Shown: positions 47,747-59,280, numbered from the stretch's first letter. The stretch: 59,594 nucleotides of DNA from Ophiocordyceps camponoti-saundersi (nom. inval.) (GCA_003339415.1 PDHQ01000208.1:2060-61653), one strand, 5' to 3'. Numbers and translations: made by a program. Notes: a model not told the origin generated them from the letters alone.

Positions 47747-48572
47747 ATGAAGTACATTCATTCTCAGGAGCTTCTTGACATCCCCGAGGGTGGTATGTGA
47801 AATTGTCGCTCAACACACACTGGCTGCGGCGTTTCTTCGCGCCTCGAAGGAGGAGAGGAAGGAAGCAGATGTGGACTGACGATGAGCTTGCGCCTGCAGT
47901 CAAGGTCTCAATCAAGTCGCGAGTCGTGACCGTCGAAGGGCCCCGAGGTGAGGATCAGCTTTCCTATTTTCTCTCTCCGAAAACGACGGCCTCGATATCT
48001 GACTTTCGTCCGTGCAGGCAAGCTGGTCAAGGACCTGAGCCACCTGTCGGTCAACTTCGGCCACCCGAAGAAGAACACCATCTCGATAGAGATTCACCAC
48101 GGCTCGCGCAAGGATGTCGCCACGCTAAGGACGGTCCGCTCCATCATTTCAAATCTCGTCATCGGCGTCACCAAGGGCTTCAAGTACAAGATGCGTTACG
48201 TCTACGCTCACTTTCCCATCAACGTCAACCTCGACAAGAACAAGGAGACGGGCCTCTGGGAAGTCGAGATCCGGAACTTTATCGGCGAGAAGATTGTTCG
48301 TCGGGTGAAGATGCAGGAGGGCGTCGACGTCGAGATTTCAAAGTCGCAAAAGGATGAGCTCATATTGTCCGGCAACTCGCTGGAAAACGTGTCCCAAAGC
48401 GCCGCCGACATCCAGCAGATCTGCAAGGTCCGGAACAAGGACATTCGAAAAGTCTGTTGGCCCGAATTCCACTGCCTTGACCGAGTTCTCATCACTGACT
48501 TTTTTGGGGGGTTTCTGCCAGTTCTTGGACGGTCTGTACGTTTCCGAAAAGGGCAACATCATCGAGGATTAG
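47747..48572 (+). CDS. RPL9: 60S ribosomal protein L9 (uL6)
   Basis: Component of the large cytosolic ribosomal subunit. Four exons, 47747-47792, 47900-47947, 48018-48451 and 48522-48572, give 192 aa. The protein reads [15 protein letters not shown], then [63 protein letters not shown] and ends SEKGNIIED, all family-typical. Introns are 107, 70 and 70 nt, all ending CAG. The last intron has a GTCTGT donor, a departure from the GTRNGT seen elsewhere, and a run of six G's close to its acceptor. Short early exons are typical for ribosomal protein genes. No snoRNA box pair could be recognised in the introns. Confidence 0.97.
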
Positions 48573-49163
48573 ACGCGTCAATGAAAATAAATCTTCCTTT
48601 TTCTCCTTTGCGCCTTGGGGTCTCGGGAATGTACAGGATGAAGCATTGGCATTCTTTATGTAGCAAACAAGGGCTACAGGAGATGTGCTTAAAAGCACTA
48701 ATACGACTCCGACGCACGGTTCGAGGCGAAGTGAAGTGGGTGCTTGGCTAATTGGCCATGTGAATTATGGGATGCGAGGGCCTAAAGCCTGCTGGTCCCG
48801 TCTATCTGGTGCGAATCAGAAAATGCCGGCTCAAGCCTCCTCCAATGCTCAGCTATCCATGCTCTCGCGTCGTTGGTCTCTTGATCGTCATCATCGTCTT
48901 GCCGTCCTGACCCAAGCCCAGTCGCGGGAGTAGAGGACAAGGAAATAAACACAAAGTACGGTTCATTTGTCTCGCTGTAGTTGGTATGTGGAAGCCTCAT
49001 AAGCAGCGCCCCCCTTTGAATCGTAGTCATATGTGCAATCGGGAGGAGGTGCAGGCGTATATGTCGGCGCAGCTCACGCAACGACGAGACTGCCGTGAGC
49101 GCCCCGGTGACGTAAGTAAGGGGACATGGTGTACATGGCTCGGGTTTTTGTCGAGCAGCCGTC
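48573..49163. other. Intergenic region between convergent RPL9 and membrane-protein gene
   Basis: These 591 bp contain the RPL9 3' region and the 3' region of the membrane-protein gene. Open frames on both strands here (for example 48782-49471 minus) lack recognisable domains. Nothing else is seen. Confidence 0.55.
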
Positions 49164-50370
49164 CTATGGCCGTCTCGAGGATCGCGAGTAGTGCGAGGGC
49201 CCGGGCATGCGACTGTCGCCGGTGCGGCGCGTGTAGTTGGTCCGACGACCAGAGCTTGAGCTGCCTGGAAGGAGAAGGGGGCATTAGCAAAGAAGGCTGA
49301 GAGATGGGAATAGGAGAAATACCTGGACTGGTGAGGTCGGAGTAGTCGTAGTAGGAATAGCTGTCGCGCGAGGAGACGACCTTGCGCGGCGGGTTGGGCT
49401 TGGGCTTGTCTTTCTTGCCGAGGTTGAGAAGGGCGAGGATGGTGGCGCCAGCACCGGCGATGGCCAGCCAAGGGCTCTTACTGGAGCGCTTCTCGCGACG
49501 TTCGACGACCGAGGTCGGACGAGAAGGACCGCCGAACCAGCCGGAATGACGGTCCTTGCGGACAGCGTAGGCGGCAGAGGGGGCGCGACTTGCGCGACGG
49601 GAACGGTGCTCCTCGTAGACTTCGACGCGCTCGCGATCTGGTCGGCGACGGGTTCCGCAGAGACTGGCCCAGATGCCGCGGGCGATGCAGCAGAAGCAGA
49701 GCAGTAGAAGCAGGGCGACGCCGACGACGGTGCCAATGACGATGCCAGCGATGGCGCCGGGACTCAAACCCGAGCCGGCGGTGCCCGTGTCGGCGCCAAT
49801 GGCCTCTGCGGCGGCGGTGGCAGACGACGACGACGTCGTAGAAGCGGAAGCCGGGGGCCCGCCGGCGCCGCTGGTCGTCACGGTGGTCGTGCCGGTGACG
49901 CGAAAAGGGGCGGAATACTGCGTCGTCAACTGTCCCCCATCGGCGGTGACGACGACGGGCGTAGGTTCGACGTATCCAGGCTTAACGGAGCATTGTCCCC
50001 GAAAGGCGCACGTCTGCCATCCGGCGCAGCAGATGGGACCGCAGGCCTGTTGATCGGGGGCGGCGGGCGAACAGTCTACGCCGGCGGTAGGTTCCGGAGC
50101 GGGAAGCCAATGGGTCATGATGGTGCTGGTGTAGGTGTGCGTCTCGGTCCATGTGGTGGTGTAAGCTCCGCCCATGACGCCGGCGACGCAGGTGGCGACA
50201 TTGCCGGCGAGGGTGGTGCAGGCTTCATCCGCTCCGCAGCAGAACTGGCCTTGGGAACCGCATGGTGTTCCGTTGCAGTTGTTTCCGCCTCTTCGATGGA
50301 GGAAGGGCGTCGCTGTGATCGGGTTGATGAGGAGCGGGAGGATGAGGGGGAGGCTTTGCTTGAGGCGCAT
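49164..50370 (-). CDS. Cysteine-rich single-pass membrane protein, function unknown
   Basis: Exons 50370-49323 and 49264-49164, with a 58-nt intron (GTATTT, branch GCTAAT, CAG), give 382 aa. Residues 1-21 form a signal peptide. A basic LHRR site follows at 24-27. The lumenal part has two similar Cys modules, CGSQGQFCCGADEAC (37-51) and ACGPICCAGWQTC (109-121), then a Ser/Thr/Ala-rich stalk (160-200). A strong membrane segment (205-229) has Gly-rich and Leu-rich halves, flanked by Cys. The cytosolic tail is Arg/Ser-rich with a second hydrophobic stretch at 301-317 and a Tyr-rich motif near 338-344. The layout recalls wall-sensing or adhesion receptors, but no known family is assigned. Reading through the intron would give a different, 447-residue C-terminus; splicing ends in a basic Ser/Arg tail. 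Confidence 0.85.
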
Positions 50371-51820
50371 CGCTGTCTCACGATGACAGCGGGGGGGGGG
50401 AGGGATAAGGCGGCGTGGGCTGTGGAATGTGGGAAGTTCTGGGAGGGCCGAGGTCGGGAGATCGGCGGTTGGATTGTTGTATGTATGTATGTAGGTATTT
50501 TTGCTGTATTTTGTTTATGGTGTGTGACAATGTGAGAGAGTGAGAGAGAGAGTGTGTGTGTGTCTGTGTGAGTGAGAGAGAGAGAGAATCCGAGGTATGT
50601 GTGAATGAGAAGAGTGAAGAAGAAGAAAGAAAGCTTCACTATCTCTCTCCTCACTCTACCTACCTATCTATCTATCTCCCTCTCTCTTCCTCTCTGCTTG
50701 CTTGTTTGCAGCTGTCGGCTGGTGACGGTGTGTATTTTTTAATACTGGTCTGCTTGCCCTGGTTACCAGCGCAATCTCTTTTCTCCCCCCCCTCCCAACC
50801 TCCCGGCGTTGCCTGCATCGGCCACCACACATAACGGCTATATCAAGAGGACCTGTTACCCAGCCACCGGCCTTCCTACCACCCACCTATCTACCAGGTA
50901 TCCGTACAGGACCGTACAACCTCCCCGTCATGGGCGGCTCCCGTTTTGTGCGGCAGCTGCATACATACCTATGTACTCACATACATACGTACATACATAT
51001 TCATCGAGTTTTTCCTCGCCTCTTGAAAAACCACTGTATCCGTATGTATGTACATTGTACAGGTATCTCTTTGATTCCGTGCCTGATCGGTGACCGCCCG
51101 CCTCGATGCAACGAGACCTAATCGCTTTCACCGTTTTAAAACACGTTGTTGGTCATTCCTTTTCCAGCTAGTGACATGGAGACATGGCAGGGTCTGGCTT
51201 GCTTCCTTTCGCTGGGCATCAGCCAGCAGTGCGATGATATTCGTACATACAACGGTGGTGAATGTAAGGGTTCGTAACTGACTGGGATGTCTCAGAGGCT
51301 CGTCTTTACGCAGCAAGCAAGGCGGGCTGATGGCTGGTTTCCGGGGCCCCCACGACGACGACATGAGAGGCCCGTTTCATTGGTGGCTCGTACTCTTCGT
51401 ACCGGATTACGAGTCTATGCCGCACAGTGAGAAGAAGCAAAGAAAGCAGAGCTGGATTTGATGCGGTGCCAGAGTTGGATCGTCGTCTTTTCCCTCCCCG
51501 ACGCGGGCCTTCCCGAGGTGGGCCCCCCCTCTCTTCCCCTCTCTAACGGCTAAAAGTTAGCCTGTCCTAGACTGCTAGCCTACTAGGTCTCCGCCAGTTT
51601 GACTATCCGGCTTAACAGCGGCCCGGCCTCGGATCTCTCACCCAGCCACGTGTGGCGCAGCTGCTCGACGTCCGTCCACCTGCTGTCGCCGCGGACGTCC
51701 TTGCATCGAGCTTCCTCCTGTAGCTTTCCAAAAGCCTCTACCTCTTAAACCCCCCGTACTTATCCCCGAAAAACGCTCGCCTCCGTCATCGAAGGCGTTC
51801 GCGAGCGCTATACCGTCGTC
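50371..51820. other. Divergent promoter region, membrane protein and VMA13
   Basis: This 1.45 kb has no supported gene. It includes GA/GT tracts at 50533-50590, a TATCTATCTATC stretch near 50663-50680, CATACATA near 50980-51000, and TATCCGTA-type motifs at about 50897 and 51038. Confidence 0.6.
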
Positions 51821-53369
51821 ATGTCGCTCGAGCCTCCGACGTACCTGGCTTCGCTGCAGAGCAATATCCGCCAGCGCCCTATCCCATGGGACGGCGCAGT
51901 TAGGGCTGGCACCTTGACCGAGGAGCAGTACGAAAGGATTCGCGCCGTCGACAAGGCCAAATCCCTCGAGCAACGGCGACAGCTGGTCGAGGCCGACATC
52001 ACTGCCTACAGGCTCCTGTTTGTCGGCGGTCCCGGCAGGCCGAGCGTCCTGGAGACGGCGGCCAAGCACGCCAACGTCGTCCAGTTTATCCTCGTCTTGC
52101 TCACCGACCTCGTTCAAGGTGATTTTCCCTTGTTTCTATCGTCTTGCCACACTAGGAAAACTGACACGAACTAGCTGTTCCGTCCCTTGCGAACGCGCTC
52201 CTCGATAATCCCGATCCGTATCAACATTTCCTACCCCTGCTCCGCTCCACCGCTCCCGAGGATCCTATTCCTCTTCTCGCCGCCCATTCCCTGGCCGACA
52301 TTATTTCCATAGCGCGAGATGAGTCGACGGCGACTCTTCAAGCCCTGCCTGTCATCCTCTCCTATCTTTCCGGTCTTGCCAAGAGCTCCGATGCCGGCCT
52401 TCAAGACATCTCCGTTCAGGAATGTTCGTCTTTGCTGTACGGTCACGTCTCGCGCCAACAGTTCTGGAAGCAGAGGAGCGAGACGGTGGCGCCTCTCGTC
52501 GCCATTCTTCAGGCGGCCGCTGGCATCGACCCCAACGAAAACGCGTCGGCCAATCTCTGGAGCGGTACCTCGACCGTCCGCACAGCCGGCTTGGACGGCT
52601 TCTTGGGCGGCGGTGTCGGCTTGCAGCTGCTCTACCACGTACTTCTCGTCATGTGGCAGCTTAGCTTTGAGGCCGATGACATCGGAGATGAGCTGAACGA
52701 GTGAGTCGCAGAACCTGTTTGCGCCTTTGCTACCCATCTCACAAGTCGTTTTCCAGCGAATACGACATCGTTCCGCTCTACGCTCACCTCTTGCGCCTGT
52801 CGCCCAAGGAGAAGACGACGAGACTGATGCTGTCGACGCTCTACAACCTGCTGCAAAAGAACCAGAAGACATTGCTGCCTACTGCAGTCCTCGCCCGACT
52901 CCCGGCGCTCCTGGAAAACCTGGGCAGCCGCCACCTCACAGACCCGGATCTGCTCGAGGAGCTGGAGAGTCTCAAGGCGCTGCTGGAGGAATACACCAAG
53001 ACGAAGACGACGTTGGACGAGTACGTGGCTGAGGTACAGTCGGGACACCTCCGATGGTCGCCGCCGCACCGAAATCAGACATTCTGGATGGAGAACGCCC
53101 GCAAGATTCTCGAATTCGAAAATGGCGAGATTCCACGGCGGCTGGCCGAAATCATGCAGAAGCCGTGGGACAATGACAAGCAAGTGCTGGCCATTGCGTG
53201 CAACGACATTGGCTGTCTCGTCAAGGAAGTGCCGGAGAAGCGCCAACAGCTGGAGAAACTAGGACTGAAGAGGAGGGTCATGGAGCTGATGCAGTCGGAC
53301 GACGAGAACGTCCGGTGGGAAAGCCTACGGGCGCTGGGAGGGTGGCTCAAGTACAGTTTTGAGCAGTGA
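51821..53369 (+). CDS. VMA13: V-type proton ATPase subunit H
   Basis: Regulatory subunit of the V1 sector, needed for activity and for silencing ATP hydrolysis when V1 detaches from the vacuolar membrane. Exons 51821-52118, 52175-52700 and 52757-53369, each intron 56 nt (GTGATT..TAG and GTGAGT..CAG), give 478 aa, the usual size. The sequence is almost entirely helical (HEAT/ARM-type). Visible blocks are NIRQRPIPWDGAVRAG near residue 15, LYAHLLRLSPKEKTTRLMLSTLYNLL in the middle and HLRWSPPHRNQTFWMENARK, then QKPWDNDKQVLAIACNDIG and ENVRWESLRALGGWLKY near the C-terminus. No oddity. Confidence 0.96.
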
Positions 53370-53928
53370 TGGTTTCTTCTTGTTTTTTTTTCCCAGTCTC
53401 TTTCCCCTTCTGAGGCGTTTCTCGTCTCATATGTATGTACCTACATGTTTTCTTTTCCTCACGAGGGTCGACGGGAGGCATCTTTTGAAGGAGCATTGCG
53501 TACGCACCTAGTTGTTTTTGGTTGCGCGATGACGGATGGGCGACTGTCTATACTGATGGTCTATGGTCTGTTGTTGGAGGTTTGAGCAGACCTGGAAATG
53601 ACAATCGCATACATACATAGATATAGAAGACCCGAGGATGGGGATCCCGTTCAAACGCGTGTATTATTGTATGTAGGTATGTGTGTATCCGTATCTAAAT
53701 CCGTCCATATGAATGATGCGACACTGGATGGAAGAGGGCGCCGAAGCGGCTCCGATACCGGCCGGATGCCGGGATGCAGGGTAGCAGTGGATTGTCGTAT
53801 TTCGCGGCTTCACCCTCTGAGCGTCTAGATTTGTCTTCTCAGCATCTCTCCCGGTCCTTCCATCTTACATACCTACACTAGCTAGGCATATATTATATAT
53901 ATATCTCCTACTGACGACACCAGCCGGG
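53370..53928. other. Intergenic region between VMA13 and GCV1
   Basis: These 559 bp hold the VMA13 3' region and the GCV1 promoter. A CATACATACATAG stretch is near 53609-53621, TATCCGTA near 53688, and a TATATATTATATATATATA-like run at about 53888-53905, close to the GCV1 ATG, could act as a TATA element. Confidence 0.6.
53888..53905 (+). promoter_or_regulatory. TATA-like AT run before GCV1
   Basis: A run of alternating T and A ends about 24 bases before the GCV1 start codon. The distance is short for a TATA box, so the leader would be very short, or the run may only be part of the 5' UTR. Confidence 0.3.
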
Positions 53929-55284
53929 ATGAAGAGCCTCTTACGCACGGCGGCCTTGCGGGCGCGGGCATCAGTAGCTCCGGCGCGCGGCCGCATCGTC
54001 ACGACGCGCGGGTTCGCATCGTCGGGAGGCGAGCCCATCAAGACGGCGCTTTACGATTTCCACGTATCGCGGGGCGGCACCATGGTCGAGTTTGCAGGCC
54101 ACTGCCTACCGGCGGTATACAAGGACTTTACTCTGTCGCAGTCGCACCGTTTCACCCGCGTCCAGACCTCGTTGTTCGACGTCAGCCACATGGTGCAGCA
54201 CATCTTCTCCGGATCTCAGGCCGCGACTTTTCTCGAACACGTTACCCCTTCGTCGTGGCGTTCGACGCCGATGATGCAGGGGAAGCTGACGACGTTGCTG
54301 TGGCCGAGCGGTGGTATCGTCGACGATGCCGTCGTCACGCGCTTGACCGGTGACAAGTTTTACGCTGTTACGAACGGCGCCTGTCGGGAAAAGGACATTG
54401 ATTACTTCAAGTCGCAGCTTGAAACCTTTCCCGGTCGCAATTCGGTTGACTGGCGCGTCCTCGATGGAAAGGCCCTCGTGGCTTTGCAAGGGCCGGGCGC
54501 GGCTATGGTTCTCGGCGACGCGCTTTATCCCGGGGATGATGGGAAAGCTCCGATCGATCTCGAAAAACTCTACTTTGGCGGTGCGGCCTGGGCTAGATTG
54601 AAGCTCGTTGACGGGTCGGCCAGTCCGCAAGAGATACTCATCAGCCGCGGCGGTTACACGGGAGAAGACGGGTTCGAACTCTCCTTCGGCGCCGGTAGTC
54701 AGGACGGCGAATCCGAACCGGGGGGCAGCTTCAACGTGGCCACCAGCGTCGTCGAGGGGATGCTACAACAGGCCGGGCCGAAACGACTACGGCCAGCTGG
54801 CCTCGGGGCTCGCGACTCTCTCCGGCTCGAGGCCGGCATGTGTCTCTACGGTCAGGACCTGGACGACACGACGACGCCGGCCGAGGCCGGTCTCGGCTGG
54901 GTGGTGTCTCCAGACCGGCGGACCGGTGGCGGGGGCTTCCTCGGCGCCGACATCGTCATCCCCCAGCTGAAGCCGCGGTCCAAGGGCGGCCTGGGCGTGT
55001 CGCGCAAGCGGGTGGGCTTGATCGTCGGCCAGGGGCCCCCGGCTCGGGCGGGGGCGGAACTCTGGCATCAAGGCCGCAAGGTCGGCACCGTAACGAGCGG
55101 GATGCCTAGTCCGACGTTGGGGCGGAACATTGCCATGGGTTACGTCGAGGACGGGCTGCACAAGGCAGACACCCAGCTGGAGGCTCTCGTTCGCGGTAAG
55201 ATGCTGAGTGCTGTCGTTACCAAGATGCCGTTTGTGCCGACGCGATATTACAAGCCTCCGCCTGAGGAGAAAAAGGAGCGGTGA
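53929..55284 (+). CDS. GCV1: Aminomethyltransferase, glycine cleavage T-protein
   Basis: Mitochondrial glycine decarboxylase subunit that transfers the methylene group from the H-protein lipoate to tetrahydrofolate. Intronless, 451 aa from ATG 53929. The N-terminus (MKSLLRTAALRARASVAPAR, then GRIVTTRGFASS) is a clear mitochondrial presequence. The GCV_T domain follows with TALYDFHVSRGGTMVEFAGHCLPAVY, SLFDVSHMVQ, GGIVDDAVVTRL, ALQGPGA and SRGGYTGEDGFELSF; the C-terminal barrel has ARDSLRLEAGMCLYG and TSGMPSPTLGRNIAMGYV. An unusual number of Gly/Asp/Ser residues lies in a surface insertion after the FELSF motif (about 255-275). Conserved Asp in the DVSHM and GEDG motifs is present. Confidence 0.96.
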   Translation: MKSLLRTAALRARASVAPARGRIVTTRGFASSGGEPIKTALYDFHVSRGGTMVEFAGHCLPAVYKDFTLSQSHRFTRVQTSLFDVSHMVQHIFSGSQAATFLEHVTPSSWRSTPMMQGKLTTLLWPSGGIVDDAVVTRLTGDKFYAVTNGACREKDIDYFKSQLETFPGRNSVDWRVLDGKALVALQGPGAAMVLGDALYPGDDGKAPIDLEKLYFGGAAWARLKLVDGSASPQEILISRGGYTGEDGFELSFGAGSQDGESEPGGSFNVATSVVEGMLQQAGPKRLRPAGLGARDSLRLEAGMCLYGQDLDDTTTPAEAGLGWVVSPDRRTGGGGFLGADIVIPQLKPRSKGGLGVSRKRVGLIVGQGPPARAGAELWHQGRKVGTVTSGMPSPTLGRNIAMGYVEDGLHKADTQLEALVRGKMLSAVVTKMPFVPTRYYKPPPEEKKER

Positions 55285-57184
55285 ATTGGATTTCCGGGGG
55301 AAAAGAGTTTATAGAGCTTGGATGAAGATGGGCTGGTTTTGACGTAGGATTGTCTACGAGTCTGGTCTACGAGTCAGATGAATGACGTCAGGAGATGATG
55401 GAAGCGACGCACGTGACGCGGCACAAAAAAGTCGCAGATAAGACAGAAAAAAACGACCGATTTTTCGTTTCTCATCATAAAGCAACGTCAAGCCTTTCAA
55501 CAGGGTGGTCATTTTTCGCCGTCACCTTCGGAACTGTTGGCCTAGTCGGCTTCGTTGCAAGAGAGATATGACGCCGTTTGTTTGAGGGAGGCTGTCTGCG
55601 TTGATCTTGATGTTTTTCTTGTCTTTCACGACAGCTTTCTATGTAGTACACGGCTACATTTTAGGGTGGGTGTTTGATGTGGTTTTGGTTTCGTTTATGA
55701 AGATGTTTTTTTTGGAAGGGGAGGGGCAAGGAGCAAGGACGGGAGTTTCCGGGATGAGGTCATGATGAGCGTGAGAAGGGGAAAGGGGAGAGTGACGGTT
55801 GGGAAATGTGATGAGTCCGGATGATGACTCGTATGTAAGCAGATGACTCTGTTGAAGGCAACAGTCATCTTTTATTCTCTCAGTAACTCTGGAAAGGGGT
55901 AGGAGGAAGAGGTAGATTGGGTCATCAAGGTGAGAAGGGAAGACGTCAGCTGGTGATTATAGATGGATGGACTGGATGATTTATTATGGCTCGTGCCGTA
56001 GCTGGATGAGTTGATAGGTAGGTAAGAGGTTGGGCAGATGCAGACTTTGCAGTAGTAGGGTTGCGATTAATTCCTCATGCCGTGCCGGCACATGCCGTCT
56101 GCATACATACCTGTACCTATGACAGATGATAGTATATACATATGTATGATATATAAAAGCAGAAGAAGAAGAAGAAGAGGAGGAGGAGGAGGAGGAGGAG
56201 GAGGAGGAGGAGGAGGAGGAGGAGGAGGAGGAGGAGGAGGAGGAGGAGGAGGAGGAGGAGGAGGAGGAGGAGGAGGAGGAAGCTTGCAAAGGAAAGAGAA
56301 GGGAAGAAGGAAAAGTAAAAAGAAAAGAAGAAATGGTTAATATGAAACCCGTGACGAAAGAATCATCGACCAATTACGGTTTGAACCACAGATGATCGTA
56401 AAGTGGCAGTCAGCTGAGGCAGAGAAGAGACCCAGTCAGCCTCATTGATCGGGCGAGTCTCGGATGCAACGCTTCAGAGTGGCATCGCATCATCGCGCTT
56501 ACATGATACGGCCTCTGCCGGCACCCACCCACCCACCCACTTACCCAGGTAGGTAGTAAAGAGTAAAGAGTAGGTTCACTTCACCCTTCCTTCCTTCCTA
56601 CCCACTCTAGCATCTCATCAACTGAAGAAGAGAAAAAAAAACACAGAAAAAAAAATCCCTAAGAAAATTAAAAATTGTTATTCCATCATGTTTCTTCCCT
56701 CGACCCCAGAGGTATCTTCCCCCCCAGCCATCACCCACTCGGATACCCGACCCGCAAGCTTCAGGTACTCGGTTAGCTAGTGCCTTGCATATCTCCACCG
56801 AGAGATTATTGCATGCATGCAGCAGCCAGCAAGCAAGCAAGCAGCCCTACCGACGGCAGGTGCCTCGACATGCATGGTGGCTCCTCCCCCCCCCCCTTTT
56901 TTTTTCTTCTCTCTCCTCCACATGTTCCTTTTTTTAGGCTTCCTTTTGATTTTCTTCCTTCTTCAATCAATTTCCGGTCTTTATTGTTTACTTTTTATAC
57001 TCGCGTCTCTCTCTCTCTCCTTGTCGCTCTTTCTCCTCTCCTCTCCTCTCCTCTCCTCTCCTTCTCCCCCCTCTCCTTCATCTCTATCCTTAATGGCCAG
57101 TGACGACCTACTTTGGCCCGCTCCCATGAGCTGCTCACCGAGCAAATCTCCATCTAGAGATACAACTTGTTGTTGGTCTTCACC
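55285..57184. other. Intergenic region between GCV1 and PPN1
   Basis: These 1.9 kb hold the GCV1 3' region and the PPN1 promoter. The AGG array lies at 56161-56280. CT tracts (57007-57065) precede PPN1. A CCCACCCACCCAC/CCAGGTAGG stretch is near 56528-56556. No gene is supported, and no PHO-type CACGTG site was seen. Confidence 0.6.
56161..56280. repeat. AGG/GAA trinucleotide array
   Basis: Begins with several AGA/GAA triplets and then at least 34 consecutive AGG triplets, about 120 bp in all, with no interruption. It is a polypurine mirror repeat with triplex and G-quadruplex potential. Confidence 0.95.
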
Positions 57185-59280
57185 ATGAAGTTCCCCTTTG
57201 TGGCCTCCGCCATGCTGGCCTTGGCCTTGGCCTCGCCCGCACCTGTCAGAGAGCCTAGACGTCGGTTACGCGGCCGATTTCTGCACATCACCGGTATGAT
57301 TTTCGTTTCCCATATTCCCGCCCTTTGCCCTTCCCTTCCGCTGACTCCGAGCCTCCCGCCCCATCAGACCTGCATCCGGACGAGTTCTACAAAGTCGGCT
57401 CGGACCCGGCGCACGGCAACGGATGTCATCGCGGTCACGGTCCGGCTGGCTTTTACGGCGCGGAAAAGACGAGCTGTGATTCCCCTTGGGCCCTTATAAA
57501 CGCCACCTTTGACTGGATTGCTCGCAACGTCAAGGATCAAGTCGATTTCGTCGTCTGGACCGGGGACTCGGCCCGTCACGGCGGTGATGATGAATACCCT
57601 CGAGACGCCGCCGGCATCCTTGACTCGAACCGCGCCGTCGCCGCAAAGTTCTTGGACACCTTTTCCGCGCCCGACGGCAGGCTTTCGGTGCCGGTGGTGC
57701 CCAATCTCGGCAACAATGATTTTCTGCCCCACAACACGCTCGACGCCGGGCCCAACAGCTGGTTCAGGGCCTACGGCGACATGTGGGAGCGCTTCATCCC
57801 GGAGGAACACGACGACCAGTTCCGCCGCGGTGGCTGGTTCGCCGTCGACGTCATCCCGGGGCGACTTGCCGTCATCAGCCTCAACACCATGTACTTCTTT
57901 CAACGCAACGATGCCGTCGACGGCTGCGCGCGGCTATCGGAGCCCGGTTACGAGCACATGGAGTGGCTGCGCCGTCAGCTGCAGCGCTTGCGAGAGGCTG
58001 GCATGAAGGCCATCCTCATGGGCCACGTGCCGCCGGCCAGGACGGACAGCAAGCAAAACTGGGACGAGACGTGTTGGCAGAGGTATACGCTGTGGTTGCG
58101 GCAGTATCGCGACGTGGTGACGGCTTCGCTGTACGGGCATATGAATATCGATCACTTTATGCTGCAGGACACGAAGGACTTGAGCATTGGAGGCCATGGT
58201 GAGGACGATGATGATGATGATGAAGAGGATGACGACGACGACGACGACGACGAGGATGATGACGATGAGGAAGATGACGATAGTGACGACGACGACGACG
58301 ACGGTGAAGAGGAAGACGGACGGCGTCTGCACGTCCAATCCAAGAGAAATTACCTGCAGGAACTCCGCGACGAATGGTCGGACCTTCCCGACTCCATTGT
58401 CGGCGTGCTGGACGAAGACGACGTCAAGGAAGAGGATGTCAGAGGTGTCCGTAAAGGGAGAAGCAGAAAGAAAAAGTACGGCAAGATCGGCGGCAAGTTT
58501 GCGCAGCGGTACCACGTCTCGCTGGTCAGCCCGAGCGTGGTACCAAACTACTTTCCGACGCTGCGCATACTGGAGTACAACATCAGCGGCTTGGAACACG
58601 TGCCGGTGTGGGAGGAGCCGTCGTCGAGAGGCCAACGGGAGGAGGCGAAGAAGGAGGACGTGCACATGGAGCTCAGGCGGGACGTGAGGGGGGAGATGGG
58701 AATGAAGGAGATGGAAAAGAAGAAGAAGGAGAAGGGAAAGAAGCAGAAGAGAAGGAATTCGAATGGCAAGCACGACGACGACGACGACGAGGCGGAGGTG
58801 GTGGTGCCCGAGGCGCCGGCGGAGGAGTCGCTGCCAGGACCGGCGCATCGGGCGCAACCGCTGACGCTGACGGGCTACGTGCAGTACTACGCCAACCTCA
58901 GCCGGATGCGGGACTCGTCGGGCGAGGAGGAGGAGGAAGGGGGGGCGCTGGAGTACAGGGTCGAGTACAACACCAGGGAGGACGGGCTGTACCGGCTGCG
59001 GGACCTGACGGTGAAGCGGTATCTGCACCTGGCCTACCGGATGGGGCGGAGGGGGTCGACGAGCGGGGGGGGGAAGGGATTCGGAGAGGCGAGTTTGAAG
59101 ATGGGGGACAAGAAGGGGGGAAAGAATAAGAAGAAGAAGAAGCAGAAGAAGCAGAAGCAGAAGCAGAAGCACAGGGGGCGCGACGAGGATGGGGAGGAGG
59201 AGGAGAACAAGACGTGGATGCATTTTCTGCGGCATGCCTTTGTCAGTACGATGAGCCGAGAGGAGCTGGAGGGGTTGTAA
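57185..59280 (+). CDS. PPN1: Endopolyphosphatase (calcineurin-like phosphoesterase)
   Basis: Cuts inorganic polyphosphate internally in the vacuole. Exons 57185-57293 and 57368-59280, joined by a 74-nt intron (GTATGA..CAG), give 673 aa. The first ~17 residues are hydrophobic (signal-anchor or signal peptide), followed by RRRLRGR. All metal motifs of the family are present: D37-x-H39, GD at 102-103, GNND at 151-154, GHVPP (H256) and GHMNIDH (H294). An acidic Asp/Glu run (about 315-353) interrupts the domain, followed by a Lys/Arg/Glu-rich insertion; the domain resumes at QRYHVSLVSPSVVPNYFPTLRI. A second low-complexity region (about 455-500) is Lys/Asp-rich. The C-terminus ends KTWMHFLRHAFVSTMSREELEGL-like, normal for the family. 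No C-terminal transmembrane helix is visible. Confidence 0.94.
58201..58320 (+). repeat. Asp/Glu codon repeat within PPN1
   Basis: GAC/GAT/GAG/GAA triplets encode an acidic run of about 39 residues. The reverse strand reads as a long open frame only because of this composition. Confidence 0.9.

Noticed and set aside
54670..54685. GGTTCGAACTC, resembling a tRNA B box
   Set aside because: It lies in the GCV1 coding sequence (GFELS) and no A box or acceptor-stem pairing exists around it. No tRNA gene could be supported anywhere in the window.
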